From an uncultured bacterium (GTDB taxonomy: Bacteria > Cyanobacteriota > Vampirovibrionia > Gastranaerophilales > Gastranaerophilaceae), in assembly GCA_902797985.1 (NCBI GenBank), contig CADBUZ010000003.1, positions 1-64,000 on the forward strand: DNA of 64,000 bases. The letters are read 5' to 3'. The notes below the pieces were generated by a model, which worked only from the letters and a program-made list of their open reading frames with translations, did not search any database and had not been told where the DNA came from. Below are positions 44,413-53,503 of the stretch, piece after piece. Within the stretch, counting starts at the first letter, position 1, and every line of letters begins with the position of its first letter. Position numbers and translations under genes: made by a program.

Positions 44413-45906
44413 ATGTTAGAATTTACAGCATTTGGGAAAAATGATATTAGAGGAATTTACGGTAAAGATATAACAGAAGAATTGTTTTATTATACAGGAA
44501 AAGGTTTTGTATCTTATTTATCATACAATTTGGGTAAACGTCCGGAAGAAATTTGGATAACAGTTTGTAGGGATGCAAGAACCCATTCTCCTTCTTTAAC
44601 ATCATCATTAATTCGCGGGATTAGATCTTTTGGCGCTAATGTAGTAGATTTAGGACTCGCTCCAACTCCTATCGGTTATTATTCTGAAGTTGTCGGTGTT
44701 CCTGCTCAGTATACAGGCGGAAATCCTATTGACGGTGCTATGATTGTCACAGCAAGTCACAATCCGAGTCAATATAATGGGATGAAAATGACATTTAAAA
44801 AACAATCTCTTAATGAAGAACAAATTAGAATTGTTAAAAATTATACAATGGAAGAATATCAACATCCTCATCAAAGTTTAGGAGAGGGTAATTATGTTGA
44901 ATATGATATTATTCCTCAATATACAAAAGAAATTTTAGCTTCATTTAGTAATCTTTCAATAAACGGTGATATAAAAGTTGTTGTTGATAGCGGAAATGGT
45001 ACAGGCGGAGTAGTTGCACCATCTTTATATAGACAATTAGGGTGTAAGGTCGTTGAATTATTTTCAAATCCTGATGGAAGATTTCCTAATCACCATCCAA
45101 ATCCCAGTGATCCTAAAAATCTCGAAGATATTAAAAATGCTGTCATTGAAAATAATGCCGATTTAGGTATTGCATTTGATGGTGATAGTGACAGAATCGG
45201 GGTTGTTGATTCTAAAGGCAGACAGTTGACAGGAGATAAATTATTGTTAATTTATGCCCTTGATGTTATTGAAAAATACAAAGCTTTAGGACAAAAACCT
45301 ATCATTGTGTCAGAAGTAAAATGCTCACAAGTACTGTATGATACAATCGATAGAATGGGCGGTGAATCTGTTATGTGTAAAACAGGTCACGGATATATTA
45401 AATCAATGATGAAGGAAAGAGATGCAATTCTTGCAGGTGAAATGAGCGGTCATACTTTCTTTAAAGACAGATATTACGGTTTTGATGATGCTGTTTATGC
45501 AGGGGTTAGAATTATTGAAATACTTTCAAAACATAAAAGAGAAAATAAGGAATTTGTTATAGAAAATCTTTTGACTCCGTTTGATGAAGTGTTTACATCT
45601 CCTGAGTTAAGGCTCCCTTGTCCGAATGAATTGAAAAAACCTGTTCTTGAAGGATATATGGACTATGTAAAAGAAAATCCTCGTTGTTTTGGTAATCCAA
45701 TAAAAGATGTAATTACTATGGATGGGATGAGAATTGTTTTTGACGGCGGGTTTGCTTTGATTAGACAAAGTAATACTGAACCTGTGTTTACTTGTCGTTT
45801 TGAAGGTAAAAATGAAAAAGAAGTTGAAATTTATAGAAATTCTATGGTTGAAACTTTGAATGAATTAATATCAGAATTAGATAAAAAACTCGGAGTTAAA
45901 AATTAG
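44413..45906 (+). CDS. phosphomannomutase/phosphoglucomutase
   Basis: 497 residues. Alpha-D-phosphohexomutase with the phosphoserine loop TASHNPSQYNGMKM near residue 113, metal loop FDGDSDRIGVVD, sugar loop GEMSGHTFFKD and phosphate loop RQSNTEP. Supplies hexose-1-phosphates for surface polysaccharide or glycogen. Confidence 0.92.
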   Translation: MLEFTAFGKNDIRGIYGKDITEELFYYTGKGFVSYLSYNLGKRPEEIWITVCRDARTHSPSLTSSLIRGIRSFGANVVDLGLAPTPIGYYSEVVGVPAQYTGGNPIDGAMIVTASHNPSQYNGMKMTFKKQSLNEEQIRIVKNYTMEEYQHPHQSLGEGNYVEYDIIPQYTKEILASFSNLSINGDIKVVVDSGNGTGGVVAPSLYRQLGCKVVELFSNPDGRFPNHHPNPSDPKNLEDIKNAVIENNADLGIAFDGDSDRIGVVDSKGRQLTGDKLLLIYALDVIEKYKALGQKPIIVSEVKCSQVLYDTIDRMGGESVMCKTGHGYIKSMMKERDAILAGEMSGHTFFKDRYYGFDDAVYAGVRIIEILSKHKRENKEFVIENLLTPFDEVFTSPELRLPCPNELKKPVLEGYMDYVKENPRCFGNPIKDVITMDGMRIVFDGGFALIRQSNTEPVFTCRFEGKNEKEVEIYRNSMVETLNELISELDKKLGVKN

Positions 45907-45987
45907 TCTTTTCTTTGTAATACTTGCATTTTTAATAAATATATATTAGAATTTGATTATCGAAAGAAAGGTTTAAATAAAAGGGAA

Positions 45988-47325
45988 ATGGCCCAGAGTA
46001 TTTATTATAAAGTTTTATTAATAATTCTGTTAATACTAGTAAATAGTTTTTTTGTTACATCAGAATTTGCGATGGTAAGAGTTAGAAAAACCAGATTAGA
46101 GCAGTTATCTTCAGAAGGAAATTCAACAGCAAAAATAGCATTAAAACTTGCGGAAAATATTAATGATATGCTTGCTGCAGCTCAGTTGGGGATTACCCTT
46201 GCAAGTGTGGCTTTAGGTTGGGTTGGTGCAAAAACATTAGATACTATTTTAACTCCAATAATAAGAGATATTCTTCCCTTTGAAAGTGTTGCATTTTGTA
46301 CAATTTTAACGTTTGCAATTTCTTTCATAACAATAACATTTTTAGAGGTGCTCGTTGGAGAGCAGCTTCCTAAATGTATATCACTTCAAAATACAGAAAA
46401 GGCTGCTTTGTTTGTCGCAAGACCTATGCAGTTTGTAATGAAAATATTTAGACCGTTTGTTTGGTTCTTATCAGCTTGCAGTTCTAAAATTTTGAACATG
46501 CTTCACCTTAACTCTTGTTCTAATGATTTGGCTCATACTCCCGAAGAACTGGATATGCTTGTTGATGCAAGTTATAATGAAGGTGAACTTAATAAAACAG
46601 AGGCAGAAATGCTTCATAATATGTTTAATTTCTCTGATTTAACAGCAAAGCAAGTTATGACTCCGAGAACCGATATGATGTGTATTGATGCAGATACTAA
46701 TATAGAAGAAATTAAAAATTATACAGCTGAAAATCAATATACAAGATATCCTGTGTATGAGGAGAGTGTTGATAAAATATTAGGTTTTATACACGTAAAA
46801 GATTTGTATTCTAATATATTAGAGAATGAAGATATAAAACTTAAAGATATAATCAGACCAATTATGCTTGTTCCCGAAACAATGACATTAGATAATTTAG
46901 TGATTGAGTTTAGAAAACGCAAAAGTCAGATTGGTATTGTTGTTGATGAATTTGGCGGTACTTCCGGTTTGATTACTCTTGAGGATGTTATAGAAGAAAT
47001 TGTTGGTGAAGTTCAAGACGAATTTGATGAAGAGGAAGAAATCGATATTAGAGAGGTTGCACCTAATACATATGTCGCAAATGCTATGATGAGAATTGAT
47101 GAAATTGCAGAGTTTTTCGATATAGAAGAAAATCAGTTTGATTTTGAAGATGTTGAAACAATAGGCGGACTTGTTGTTAAGATATTAGGTAAAATTGCTC
47201 AAGTAGGCGATACTGTAGATATAAAAGAACAAGGTTTAACTTTTACTGTTCAAAAAGTCGAGGGTGCCCGTATTACAAGATTAGTTATCCAAAAAGATAA
47301 AGCTGTTTCAGAAGAAGATAAATAA
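45988..47325 (+). CDS. CorC/HlyC-type CNNM domain protein with CBS pair
   Basis: 445 residues. DUF21 membrane part with three to four helices (LLIILLILVNSFFVTSEFAMVRVRK), two CBS domains (VMTPRTDMMCID and IGIVVDEFGGTSGLITLEDVIEEIVGE) and a C-terminal CorC_HlyC domain. Members act in magnesium or cobalt homeostasis. Confidence 0.92.
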   Translation: MAQSIYYKVLLIILLILVNSFFVTSEFAMVRVRKTRLEQLSSEGNSTAKIALKLAENINDMLAAAQLGITLASVALGWVGAKTLDTILTPIIRDILPFESVAFCTILTFAISFITITFLEVLVGEQLPKCISLQNTEKAALFVARPMQFVMKIFRPFVWFLSACSSKILNMLHLNSCSNDLAHTPEELDMLVDASYNEGELNKTEAEMLHNMFNFSDLTAKQVMTPRTDMMCIDADTNIEEIKNYTAENQYTRYPVYEESVDKILGFIHVKDLYSNILENEDIKLKDIIRPIMLVPETMTLDNLVIEFRKRKSQIGIVVDEFGGTSGLITLEDVIEEIVGEVQDEFDEEEEIDIREVAPNTYVANAMMRIDEIAEFFDIEENQFDFEDVETIGGLVVKILGKIAQVGDTVDIKEQGLTFTVQKVEGARITRLVIQKDKAVSEEDK

Positions 47326-47351
47326 TCTTGATTAAAAATAATTATATTCAA

Positions 47352-47379
47352 AACGGCAGAGATTTTTATCTCTGCCGTT
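47352..47379 (+). terminator. hairpin after CNNM gene
   Basis: Perfect 12-bp stem AACGGCAGAGAT/ATCTCTGCCGTT with a 4-base loop; no strong T-run. 47380-47705 holds no gene; a weak promoter-like element (TGTATGA, 15, ACTATATATA) lies at 47545-47576. Confidence 0.65.
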
Positions 47380-47705
47380 CCATATCATAATCAACAGCTA
47401 TTGCGAATTTTTATCCGCTTTATAACAACTTAGTTTGTTATCGTTTTATTTTTTGTTCATATTTGATAAATTGGACTAATTTCTTATGTTTTTATTATGA
47501 ACTATTTTTTTTATTTTGTAAAGTGCAAATTTTTCTCAACCAAATGTATGAAAATTTTTAATAAGTACTATATATAAATATTATTTTGTCGTCAATCGTT
47601 ATGTATAAAACTACTAAAAATATTGACTTTTCATGAAAAAACCTTAATAGAAGTCATGTAGTGAGAAGTTATAGACCCCAAAAAGAGAGATAGGAGAACA
47701 TACCA

Positions 47706-49364
47706 ATGGGTATGGCAGCATCACAAGCAAGATACTTACAGCTATCTGCAAGAAAAACTAACACAGAGTACGAAGGGCAACAGCTTAATCAAGAGCGTGT
47801 TGTACTCGCTAATCGTACGGCAGATTTATTCAATCAGATGTTAACGATGTCTGTTCCTACTTGTCCTGATAGTAATGATTTTACCAAAGTTCAGTATTCT
47901 TGGTCTGATGGTTATAATGATGCCGTTCTTTCTGATTATTATCAATTGAGTACAGCTGATGAAGAATATAATTATGTTGTAACAAGTTATCATTATGAAG
48001 ATGTTTATACAGGTTCTCGCAGACAAATAAACGACCCTAAAATCCAATCTGATAGAACTGTAGAGTACAAATACGATAGTACTTATAATAAAAATTTAGA
48101 ATTTATTGTATCTGCTATGCAGTACAATTTAAAAGATGATACATATATCATTATGAATGAAAAAAGAGTCCAAAAAACTTTTGAAAGAGCATTAGATGGT
48201 GGGGATGTTCGTCTTGAGTTAGATTCTATATTTGGAAGAACTAAAAAAGCGTCATCGCAAGATTTCACGTTGGACGAAGCAACCGGAAATTATATATATA
48301 ATACCGGTGAAGTCGATGAAGAAGGTAAACCAATAACACTTACATATGTTCCAGTTGATACTGAATTGGATGATGAAAAGGTTAAATTATTAAAAGCAAC
48401 ATATAAAACAGAATATAACCCTGAAAACGCATATTTTTACAATGAAGAAACAGGTACTTTCTTTGTTGATGAAGGCATTGAAAGATTAAAACTCAACATG
48501 GGTATGCCGCCTGAAATTACAATTAGAAAACAAGATGACGGCACAGTTTATTATACCGATGGTGAAAGATATGTTACGTTAGCTGAGTTACAAAATATTA
48601 CACCTGAAAATAACAAGCTTGTTTTGAAACAAGCAATTGAGAGCATGTATTTTTCTAATTTTGCATATGTTGGAAATTGTAAGCTTCATCAATTAACATT
48701 GGAAGATTATCAAGACGAAGATATTCAGACAGAATTGAGACAAATCATTATTGATATGCATGATGAAGAAAAAGGTCATAAAGTTTCTGCAGCAAATTTG
48801 GATGCTTGCTTTGATCCTGTTACAGATGAGTATAAAGGTGGAATTTATACTTTTAAAATGAATAATGTAGTATATTATACAACATTGGCTGATTTGGAAG
48901 CATCTGCGCAAAGTGCATTTGAAAATGATAACCAAAAAATTATTGCAGATAATAATATTGATCCTCAAACAACTAAACTTGCTTATTATAAAGCAGTTTA
49001 TCTAAATACAAAAATTGAAGATACAACAAAAGCATTGTTAGAAACGGATGGTAAAGGAAGATTTAAATCTGTCAGATTTGAGGATGATTCAACTGTATAC
49101 ACATTAAATACAGAAACAATAACTGATGAAGATGCATACAGAGATGCAATGAATCAGTATTATTACAAACAAGAAAAATATGATAAAGCAATAAGAGATA
49201 TCAATGCTAAAACAGAATTGATACAAGCTCAAGACAGAACTCTTGAGTTGAGAATGAAACAGCTTGATACCGAGCAAAACGCTTTACAAACAGAGATGGA
49301 AGCAGTTAAAAAGGTTATCAGCAAGAACGTCGAAACGACATTCAAGACATTCTCCGGCGGTTAA
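47706..49364 (+). CDS. large protein with conserved coiled termini
   Basis: 552 residues, no known family. N-terminus MGMAASQARYLQLSARKTNT with a following helix (QQLNQERVVLANRTADLFNQM); C-terminus is a long coiled coil (LIQAQDRTLELRMKQLDTEQ onward). The 430-residue middle is acidic and beta/loop-rich. The same termini, without the middle, make up the 114-residue protein at 50898-51242. No signal peptide. This terminal-helix/variable-middle plan is that of flagellin-like and needle proteins; an appendage or secreted role is inference. GATAGGAG before ATG. Confidence 0.65.
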   Translation: MGMAASQARYLQLSARKTNTEYEGQQLNQERVVLANRTADLFNQMLTMSVPTCPDSNDFTKVQYSWSDGYNDAVLSDYYQLSTADEEYNYVVTSYHYEDVYTGSRRQINDPKIQSDRTVEYKYDSTYNKNLEFIVSAMQYNLKDDTYIIMNEKRVQKTFERALDGGDVRLELDSIFGRTKKASSQDFTLDEATGNYIYNTGEVDEEGKPITLTYVPVDTELDDEKVKLLKATYKTEYNPENAYFYNEETGTFFVDEGIERLKLNMGMPPEITIRKQDDGTVYYTDGERYVTLAELQNITPENNKLVLKQAIESMYFSNFAYVGNCKLHQLTLEDYQDEDIQTELRQIIIDMHDEEKGHKVSAANLDACFDPVTDEYKGGIYTFKMNNVVYYTTLADLEASAQSAFENDNQKIIADNNIDPQTTKLAYYKAVYLNTKIEDTTKALLETDGKGRFKSVRFEDDSTVYTLNTETITDEDAYRDAMNQYYYKQEKYDKAIRDINAKTELIQAQDRTLELRMKQLDTEQNALQTEMEAVKKVISKNVETTFKTFSGG

Positions 49365-49387
49365 GGGTAAATAAATTACTTTATAAA
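49356..49387 (+). promoter_or_regulatory. repeated promoter-like element, copy 7
   Basis: GGCGGTT (overlapping the previous stop), 15 bases, ACTTTATAAA (9 of 10). Ends 35 bases before the Gly-rich gene. Confidence 0.5.
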
Positions 49388-49422
49388 ACAAAATTTACTA
49401 AAAAATTAAAAAGGATAAAAAA

Positions 49423-50274
49423 ATGGCTTACAAAAATGACGGAATGTTAGTAATAGCGAACAAATATGGCGCAGCATCAGCAGATGCTAAATGTATGCTA
49501 TACGAAACATATGACAGATTAAGAGATTTGACAGTATCGGGATCTGCAAGTTCAGGTACAGGTTTTGAAGCTGCAGGTGGCTTTTTATATCAACTTGCAA
49601 GTTTGTTTGCACCGTCAGCCTTTATGAATACATTGGGCGGAACACAGTCATTCAATATCCCTGGTACATCATACTGGTCACCATATTCAGGTGGGACAGG
49701 TACAATGAATGCAGGCTATGCCTCATTCGGATTAAGTGGATTAGGTAATTATTCGGGTTTCCCAAGCGGTGCAGCAAATGTATCGTGGGGGTTAGGATCC
49801 GCCACAGGTGGAGCATCAGAGATTGACGGACTTATTTCAGGATTAGGCTCTGCTAGTGGTTCAGCAACCGGATATGCGTCAAGTATCGGTAGCGTGGCAG
49901 ATGTAGCAAGTGCTGCTGCATACGGTTTGGGAACCGCGAATGGTTACGGTATTGGTAAGCAAGGTATCTTGATGCCTATTGCAGGTCTTGTTTCAGGTTG
50001 GGGCGGTATTATGACTGCTGCTGCACCTTATTTGGGTGAATTTGGTCTTCCTGCTGTCGTTATGGGTAACTTGATGCAAGGTACTTCCTCTGCTGCACTT
50101 GCTGCTTACGAATCTGTTGCTAACAACGTTTTAAGTAATGCTGATACTATCCTTTCTCAAAAGGTTGCTAATATTGAAACTGTTGTTAAAATGTTAGATA
50201 CTCAAGGCGAAGTCGTTAGAAAAATGTTAAAAGAATCTATCGAAGGCGATAGTAAGGAAATTCAAAACTTATAA
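49423..50274 (+). CDS. Gly/Ala/Ser-rich hypothetical protein
   Basis: 283 residues. Middle (about 35-180) is low-complexity Gly/Ser/Ala/Tyr-rich (for example YSGGTGTMNAGYASFGLSGL). It has a hydrophobic segment near 190 and a helical C-terminus (ETVVKMLDTQGEVVRKMLKES). There is no signal peptide. Codon use in the first half differs from the second, which looks more like highly expressed genes. It may be a structural or surface protein of the cluster. Confidence 0.65.
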   Translation: MAYKNDGMLVIANKYGAASADAKCMLYETYDRLRDLTVSGSASSGTGFEAAGGFLYQLASLFAPSAFMNTLGGTQSFNIPGTSYWSPYSGGTGTMNAGYASFGLSGLGNYSGFPSGAANVSWGLGSATGGASEIDGLISGLGSASGSATGYASSIGSVADVASAAAYGLGTANGYGIGKQGILMPIAGLVSGWGGIMTAAAPYLGEFGLPAVVMGNLMQGTSSAALAAYESVANNVLSNADTILSQKVANIETVVKMLDTQGEVVRKMLKESIEGDSKEIQNL

Positions 50275-50276
50275 TA
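50245..50276 (+). promoter_or_regulatory. repeated promoter-like element, weak copy
   Basis: GGCGATA, 15 bases, ACTTATAATA, inside the end of the preceding gene. Confidence 0.25.
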
Positions 50277-50286
50277 GGTAGGGTAT

Positions 50287-50505
50287 ATGCAGGTTAGAAC
50301 TTTTCTAAGAATTTTATTTAATAAAATTATTCACGATAATATTTTTGTTAACGTAATTCGTTCTTTTGTAAATTTTTGTTGCGAATTGGATGTTATTAGC
50401 TATAAACAGTTAAAGTATAATAAAGAAATGCCGTTATCTTTGAAAGATGCTAAGAAAAATATATTTTTTCAAAGTATCGGCGGTGATAGAATAGACTGTA
50501 AATAA
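50287..50505 (+). CDS. small basic protein of appendage-like cluster
   Basis: 72 residues, helical and basic (LRILFNKIIHDNIFVNVIRS). AGGTAGGG precedes ATG; 12 bp after the Gly-rich gene. Unknown; size and position suggest a chaperone or adaptor. Confidence 0.55.
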   Translation: MQVRTFLRILFNKIIHDNIFVNVIRSFVNFCCELDVISYKQLKYNKEMPLSLKDAKKNIFFQSIGGDRIDCK

Positions 50506-50538
50506 TATTAAGACATGTTACGAACATGGCTAAAAGTA

Positions 50539-50570
50539 AGCAATTATCATGGTTTGCATGTTTTTATATA
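50539..50570 (+). promoter_or_regulatory. repeated promoter-like element, copy 8
   Basis: AGCAATT, 15 bases, TTTTTATATA (8 of 10), 31 bases before the ATG at 50602. Confidence 0.5.
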
Positions 50571-50601
50571 TATGGAAGTCTAGAAATTGGGAATTAATAT
50601 A

Positions 50602-50871
50602 ATGTTAGACTCAGTAAAGGCCTCCCTCAAGCGAATAAAAAACTTTGTGAATTTTACCAGAGCATTCTTTATCCGGAAAAATCCATTTAAGTTATTCCTT
50701 GATGAGATAGTGAACTCCTTAAAAGAAATGTTCAGTATCAGACAAAAATTGAAGATGGCTCAATATAGAGTCAATTATCACAAACATCAGTTAAGTAAGA
50801 TGGAAAGTCTGATAGCAGAAAGTAATGAACACACATTCTTGAAAGGAAAGAACTTAAACGAAACAAGGTAA
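50602..50871 (+). CDS. small basic coiled protein, 89 aa
   Basis: Helical, Lys/Arg-rich (DSVKASLKRIKNFVNFTRAF; KLKMAQYRVNYHKHQLSKME). I use the ATG at 50602; a TTG five codons upstream (50587) is possible. Unknown function, same cluster. Confidence 0.55.
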   Translation: MLDSVKASLKRIKNFVNFTRAFFIRKNPFKLFLDEIVNSLKEMFSIRQKLKMAQYRVNYHKHQLSKMESLIAESNEHTFLKGKNLNETR

Positions 50872-50897
50872 GTTAAAAAACAAGAAAAGGTGTCAAA

Positions 50898-51242
50898 ATG
50901 GGCGTTCTTGCATCAACAATGCGTTTAATGACTCTTACGGCAACTAAGAACGATTTAGAGTTCAGGTTGATGAGCATCACAGAAAAGATGTCTGCTTTAA
51001 CTGCTCAAATAGCGGAAAAAGACGAGTTCTGTGCTGATTTGGATCCGGAAAGTACTACCGTTAGACAAATGGAAGCTGAAAAGAAACGGCTTAATGAACT
51101 TGAAAGAAAGCTTGATATGCAGCAAAAAATGTTGCAAGCCAGATTACAACAAGTTATGCAAGAAATGCAGGCATGTCAACAAATGCTCGGTGCTGATATC
51201 CAAAGCGGTATGTTTAGCTACGGTATGGGCATGGGCAGATAA
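50898..51242 (+). CDS. small coiled-coil protein sharing termini with 552-aa protein
   Basis: 114 residues. N-terminus MGVLASTMRLMTLTATKNDL parallels MGMAASQARYLQLSARKTNT of the 47706 product; the C-terminal coil (ELERKLDMQQKMLQARLQQV) parallels that protein's end. AAAAGGTG before ATG. Ends with a Met/Gly-rich tail and a terminator. Possibly the short core subunit of the same assembly. Confidence 0.65.
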   Translation: MGVLASTMRLMTLTATKNDLEFRLMSITEKMSALTAQIAEKDEFCADLDPESTTVRQMEAEKKRLNELERKLDMQQKMLQARLQQVMQEMQACQQMLGADIQSGMFSYGMGMGR

Positions 51243-51265
51243 TAAATTTCCCCTCGATTTACTAG

Positions 51266-51299
51266 AAGAACTCAAACAAAAATGTTTGAGTTCTTTTAG
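51266..51299 (+). terminator. terminator of cluster
   Basis: Stem AGAACTCAAAC/GTTTGAGTTCT followed by TTTAGTTTAT. Confidence 0.88.
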
Positions 51300-51320
51300 T
51301 TTATATAACTATTATTATAT

Positions 51321-51887
51321 TTATCCTAAATAATCCATCATAGCTTCTTGGATAGAATTATTTACTGTTTCTGCCCCTATGTGTGCGGCTCCTGGTGAGT
51401 GTAAATATTCTACAGCTTGTTTTAAATTAATTGAACTATCTGCTTTGGCTACAAAGTTCATTGCGTAACCTACGCCTGTGCCTCTTAAAAAATCTTCACT
51501 TTCTAAATAATCTTTATTCACTATAAAATCATCTTTTTTCTTTGCTTCAATGTTTTTTGTTACTTTTGCAAGATATGTAAACATTGGAAGGCTTGAATCA
51601 TTAATCGGTAATTTTTTGCTGTTAAGGAAAAATTCGTAATCAGGAGTTTCAAATTCCCCCTCTTTGTTTTGTTTGCACGATGCTATTGTTATTAATCCTG
51701 TATTAATCGGATTTATGTAATTTTCTTTAGTATCCATTTTTTTGATTGCATTTTTAAATTCATCTAAATCATTTCCACTACGATCATTTGTTACTTGAAA
51801 TGATAAAACATCGTTTTCCGTATTGGTAAATTGATTTTGAATCTTCATATATCCTATGTTCTTAATACCTGTAAAATTGACAGTCAT
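51321..51887 (-). CDS. F-x-G tagged hypothetical protein
   Basis: 188 residues beginning MTVNFTGIKNIGYMKI, a compact version of the tag. The remainder is a soluble alpha/beta-looking protein (ENDVLSFQVTNDRSGNDLDE; C-terminus with PGAAHIGAETVNNSIQEAM). AGGAG before ATG and a promoter-like element 25 bases further up. Function unknown. Confidence 0.65.
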   Translation of the reverse strand: MTVNFTGIKNIGYMKIQNQFTNTENDVLSFQVTNDRSGNDLDEFKNAIKKMDTKENYINPINTGLITIASCKQNKEGEFETPDYEFFLNSKKLPINDSSLPMFTYLAKVTKNIEAKKKDDFIVNKDYLESEDFLRGTGVGYAMNFVAKADSSINLKQAVEYLHSPGAAHIGAETVNNSIQEAMMDYLG

Positions 51888-51912
51888 AAAATTCTCCTAA
51901 TTTCTTATATAG

Positions 51913-51944
51913 GTTATAAAACACGTAAATATTTTTTTTTGCTA
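51913..51944 (-). promoter_or_regulatory. repeated promoter-like element, copy 9
   Basis: Minus strand: TAGCAAA, 15 bases, GTTTTATAAC (6 of 10). Confidence 0.35.
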
Positions 51945-52061
51945 TTTTCTTCTTTTTATAAAAAAATAATTGATAATTTTTTTGTATAATTTATCTTGAC
52001 AAGTTTTGGTGTATAGTTCAAAATGAAGATAAATTTTTATTAAATAAAAAAGGAGGGATTT

Positions 52062-53027
52062 ATGGGGTTAATAATTTTTTTGGCAATTGCTGTTTTATTA
52101 ATAGCAATAAAAGGTGTTATTATCGTTAAACAGGCAGAAGTTGTTATTGTTGAAAGATTAGGTAAATTTAACAGAGTTTTAGAATCAGGGTTTAATTTTA
52201 TTATTCCTTTTATTGATACTCCAAGGGGTATTTTGTGGAAAACAACACAAAAAGCTCTTGATGGAAAAACATATTCTTTTGTTAGAGAAATAAACAGAAT
52301 TGATTTGAGAGAAACTGTTTATGATTTTCCTCGTCAAAACGTAATTACAAAAGACAATGTTTCTATAAGTATAAATGCTCTTTTGTATTTTCAAATAGTT
52401 GATCCAAAATCTGCAACATATGAAATACAAAATCTTCCTGATGCAATAGAAAAATTGACTCAAACAACGTTAAGAAACCTTGTTGGGCAAATAGATTTAG
52501 ATGAAACATTAGTTTCACGTGACAAGATTAATCAAGAGCTGAGAATAATTCTTGATGATGCCACAAATAAATGGGGTGTAAAAATCAGCCGTGTAGAACT
52601 TCAAGATATTATTCCTCCGGTAGATATTCAGACGGCAATGGAAAAACAAATGAAGGCAGAGCGTGACAGACGTGCAGCGATTTTAGAAGCTGAAGGTTTG
52701 AAAAAGTCAGCAATATTGAAAGCAGAAGGTGAAAAAGAATCGGCTATAAATATTGCAGAAGGTCAAAAACAAGCAGCTATATTAAAGGCTGAAGGTGTAG
52801 CTCAAGCAAGAATTGTGGAAGCTGATGGTGAAAAACAAGCTATTGAAAAGATTATTAATGCTCTTTCTGATAAAGGACAACCAGACAAGTATCTTATTGC
52901 AATGAAATATCTTGAAACATTAAAGACCATGACAGATGGTAAAGATAATAAGGTTGTTTATATGCCTTATGAAGCAACAGGAATTTTAAGTTCGGTTGAC
53001 GGTATAAAGCAAATGTTTGATAAATAA
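52062..53027 (+). CDS. qmcA: SPFH/stomatin-like protein
   Basis: 321 residues. N-terminal membrane segment (LIIFLAIAVLLIAIKGVIIV), SPFH/band-7 domain (QAEVVIVERLGKFNRVLESGFNFIIPF), then an Ala/Glu/Lys coiled coil (AEGLKKSAILKAEGEKESAI). Forms oligomers on membranes, thought to organise microdomains. The usual NfeD partner is absent. AAGGAGGG before ATG. Confidence 0.92.
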   Translation: MGLIIFLAIAVLLIAIKGVIIVKQAEVVIVERLGKFNRVLESGFNFIIPFIDTPRGILWKTTQKALDGKTYSFVREINRIDLRETVYDFPRQNVITKDNVSISINALLYFQIVDPKSATYEIQNLPDAIEKLTQTTLRNLVGQIDLDETLVSRDKINQELRIILDDATNKWGVKISRVELQDIIPPVDIQTAMEKQMKAERDRRAAILEAEGLKKSAILKAEGEKESAINIAEGQKQAAILKAEGVAQARIVEADGEKQAIEKIINALSDKGQPDKYLIAMKYLETLKTMTDGKDNKVVYMPYEATGILSSVDGIKQMFDK

Positions 53028-53033
53028 ATTAAG

Positions 53034-53066
53034 AAAAGAGGTTGTCTATTTCGGACAACCTCTTTT
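53034..53066 (+). terminator. terminator after stomatin gene
   Basis: Stem AAAAGAGGTTGTC/GACAACCTCTTTT. Confidence 0.9.
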
Positions 53067-53079
53067 AAAAAGTATGCTG

Positions 53080-53403
53080 TTATTTAATGTGAGCTTTTGC
53101 TAATAATGTTAAACCTGAAATCACAGCAGTCACTACACCACCTGCTGCTGCACTGAATGCCGTTCCAATGGCAATACCCTTTTTAGTTTTTTTATTAACT
53201 TCTTCGACAGTTGTAAAACCATCCCACATTTTACCATCTTTTGTCATCCCGCCTGTTGGAATTTTACCGCCGTTTGCATCTGCTATTTTTTGAGCATTTG
53301 CAACAACCATCTTACGAGCTTTATTCCCATTATATAAAGATAAACCGCCTGCAGCCATTGCACCTGTTGCTGCCATTATTCCAACACACTTTACTGATGA
53401 CAT
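53080..53403 (-). CDS. small membrane-associated hypothetical protein
   Basis: 107 residues with two Gly/Ala-rich hydrophobic segments, at the start (VGIMAATGAMAAGGLSLY) and end (AIGTAFSAAAGGVVTAVISG), separated by a polar loop. GGAGGT before ATG. Unknown family. Confidence 0.6.
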   Translation of the reverse strand: MSSVKCVGIMAATGAMAAGGLSLYNGNKARKMVVANAQKIADANGGKIPTGGMTKDGKMWDGFTTVEEVNKKTKKGIAIGTAFSAAAGGVVTAVISGLTLLAKAHIK

Positions 53404-53437
53404 AAAATAACCTCCAAAAAATTTTTACTATATGCTA

Positions 53438-53469
53438 TCTATAATGCATCAAATATAAAAATTTTGCTG
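53438..53469 (-). promoter_or_regulatory. repeated promoter-like element, copy 10
   Basis: Minus strand: CAGCAAA, 15 bases, GCATTATAGA (7 of 10), 34 bases before the 107-aa gene. Confidence 0.4.
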
Positions 53470-53503
53470 ATATGTAAATCTTTTTGATTTAAAACGTTAC
53501 ATT

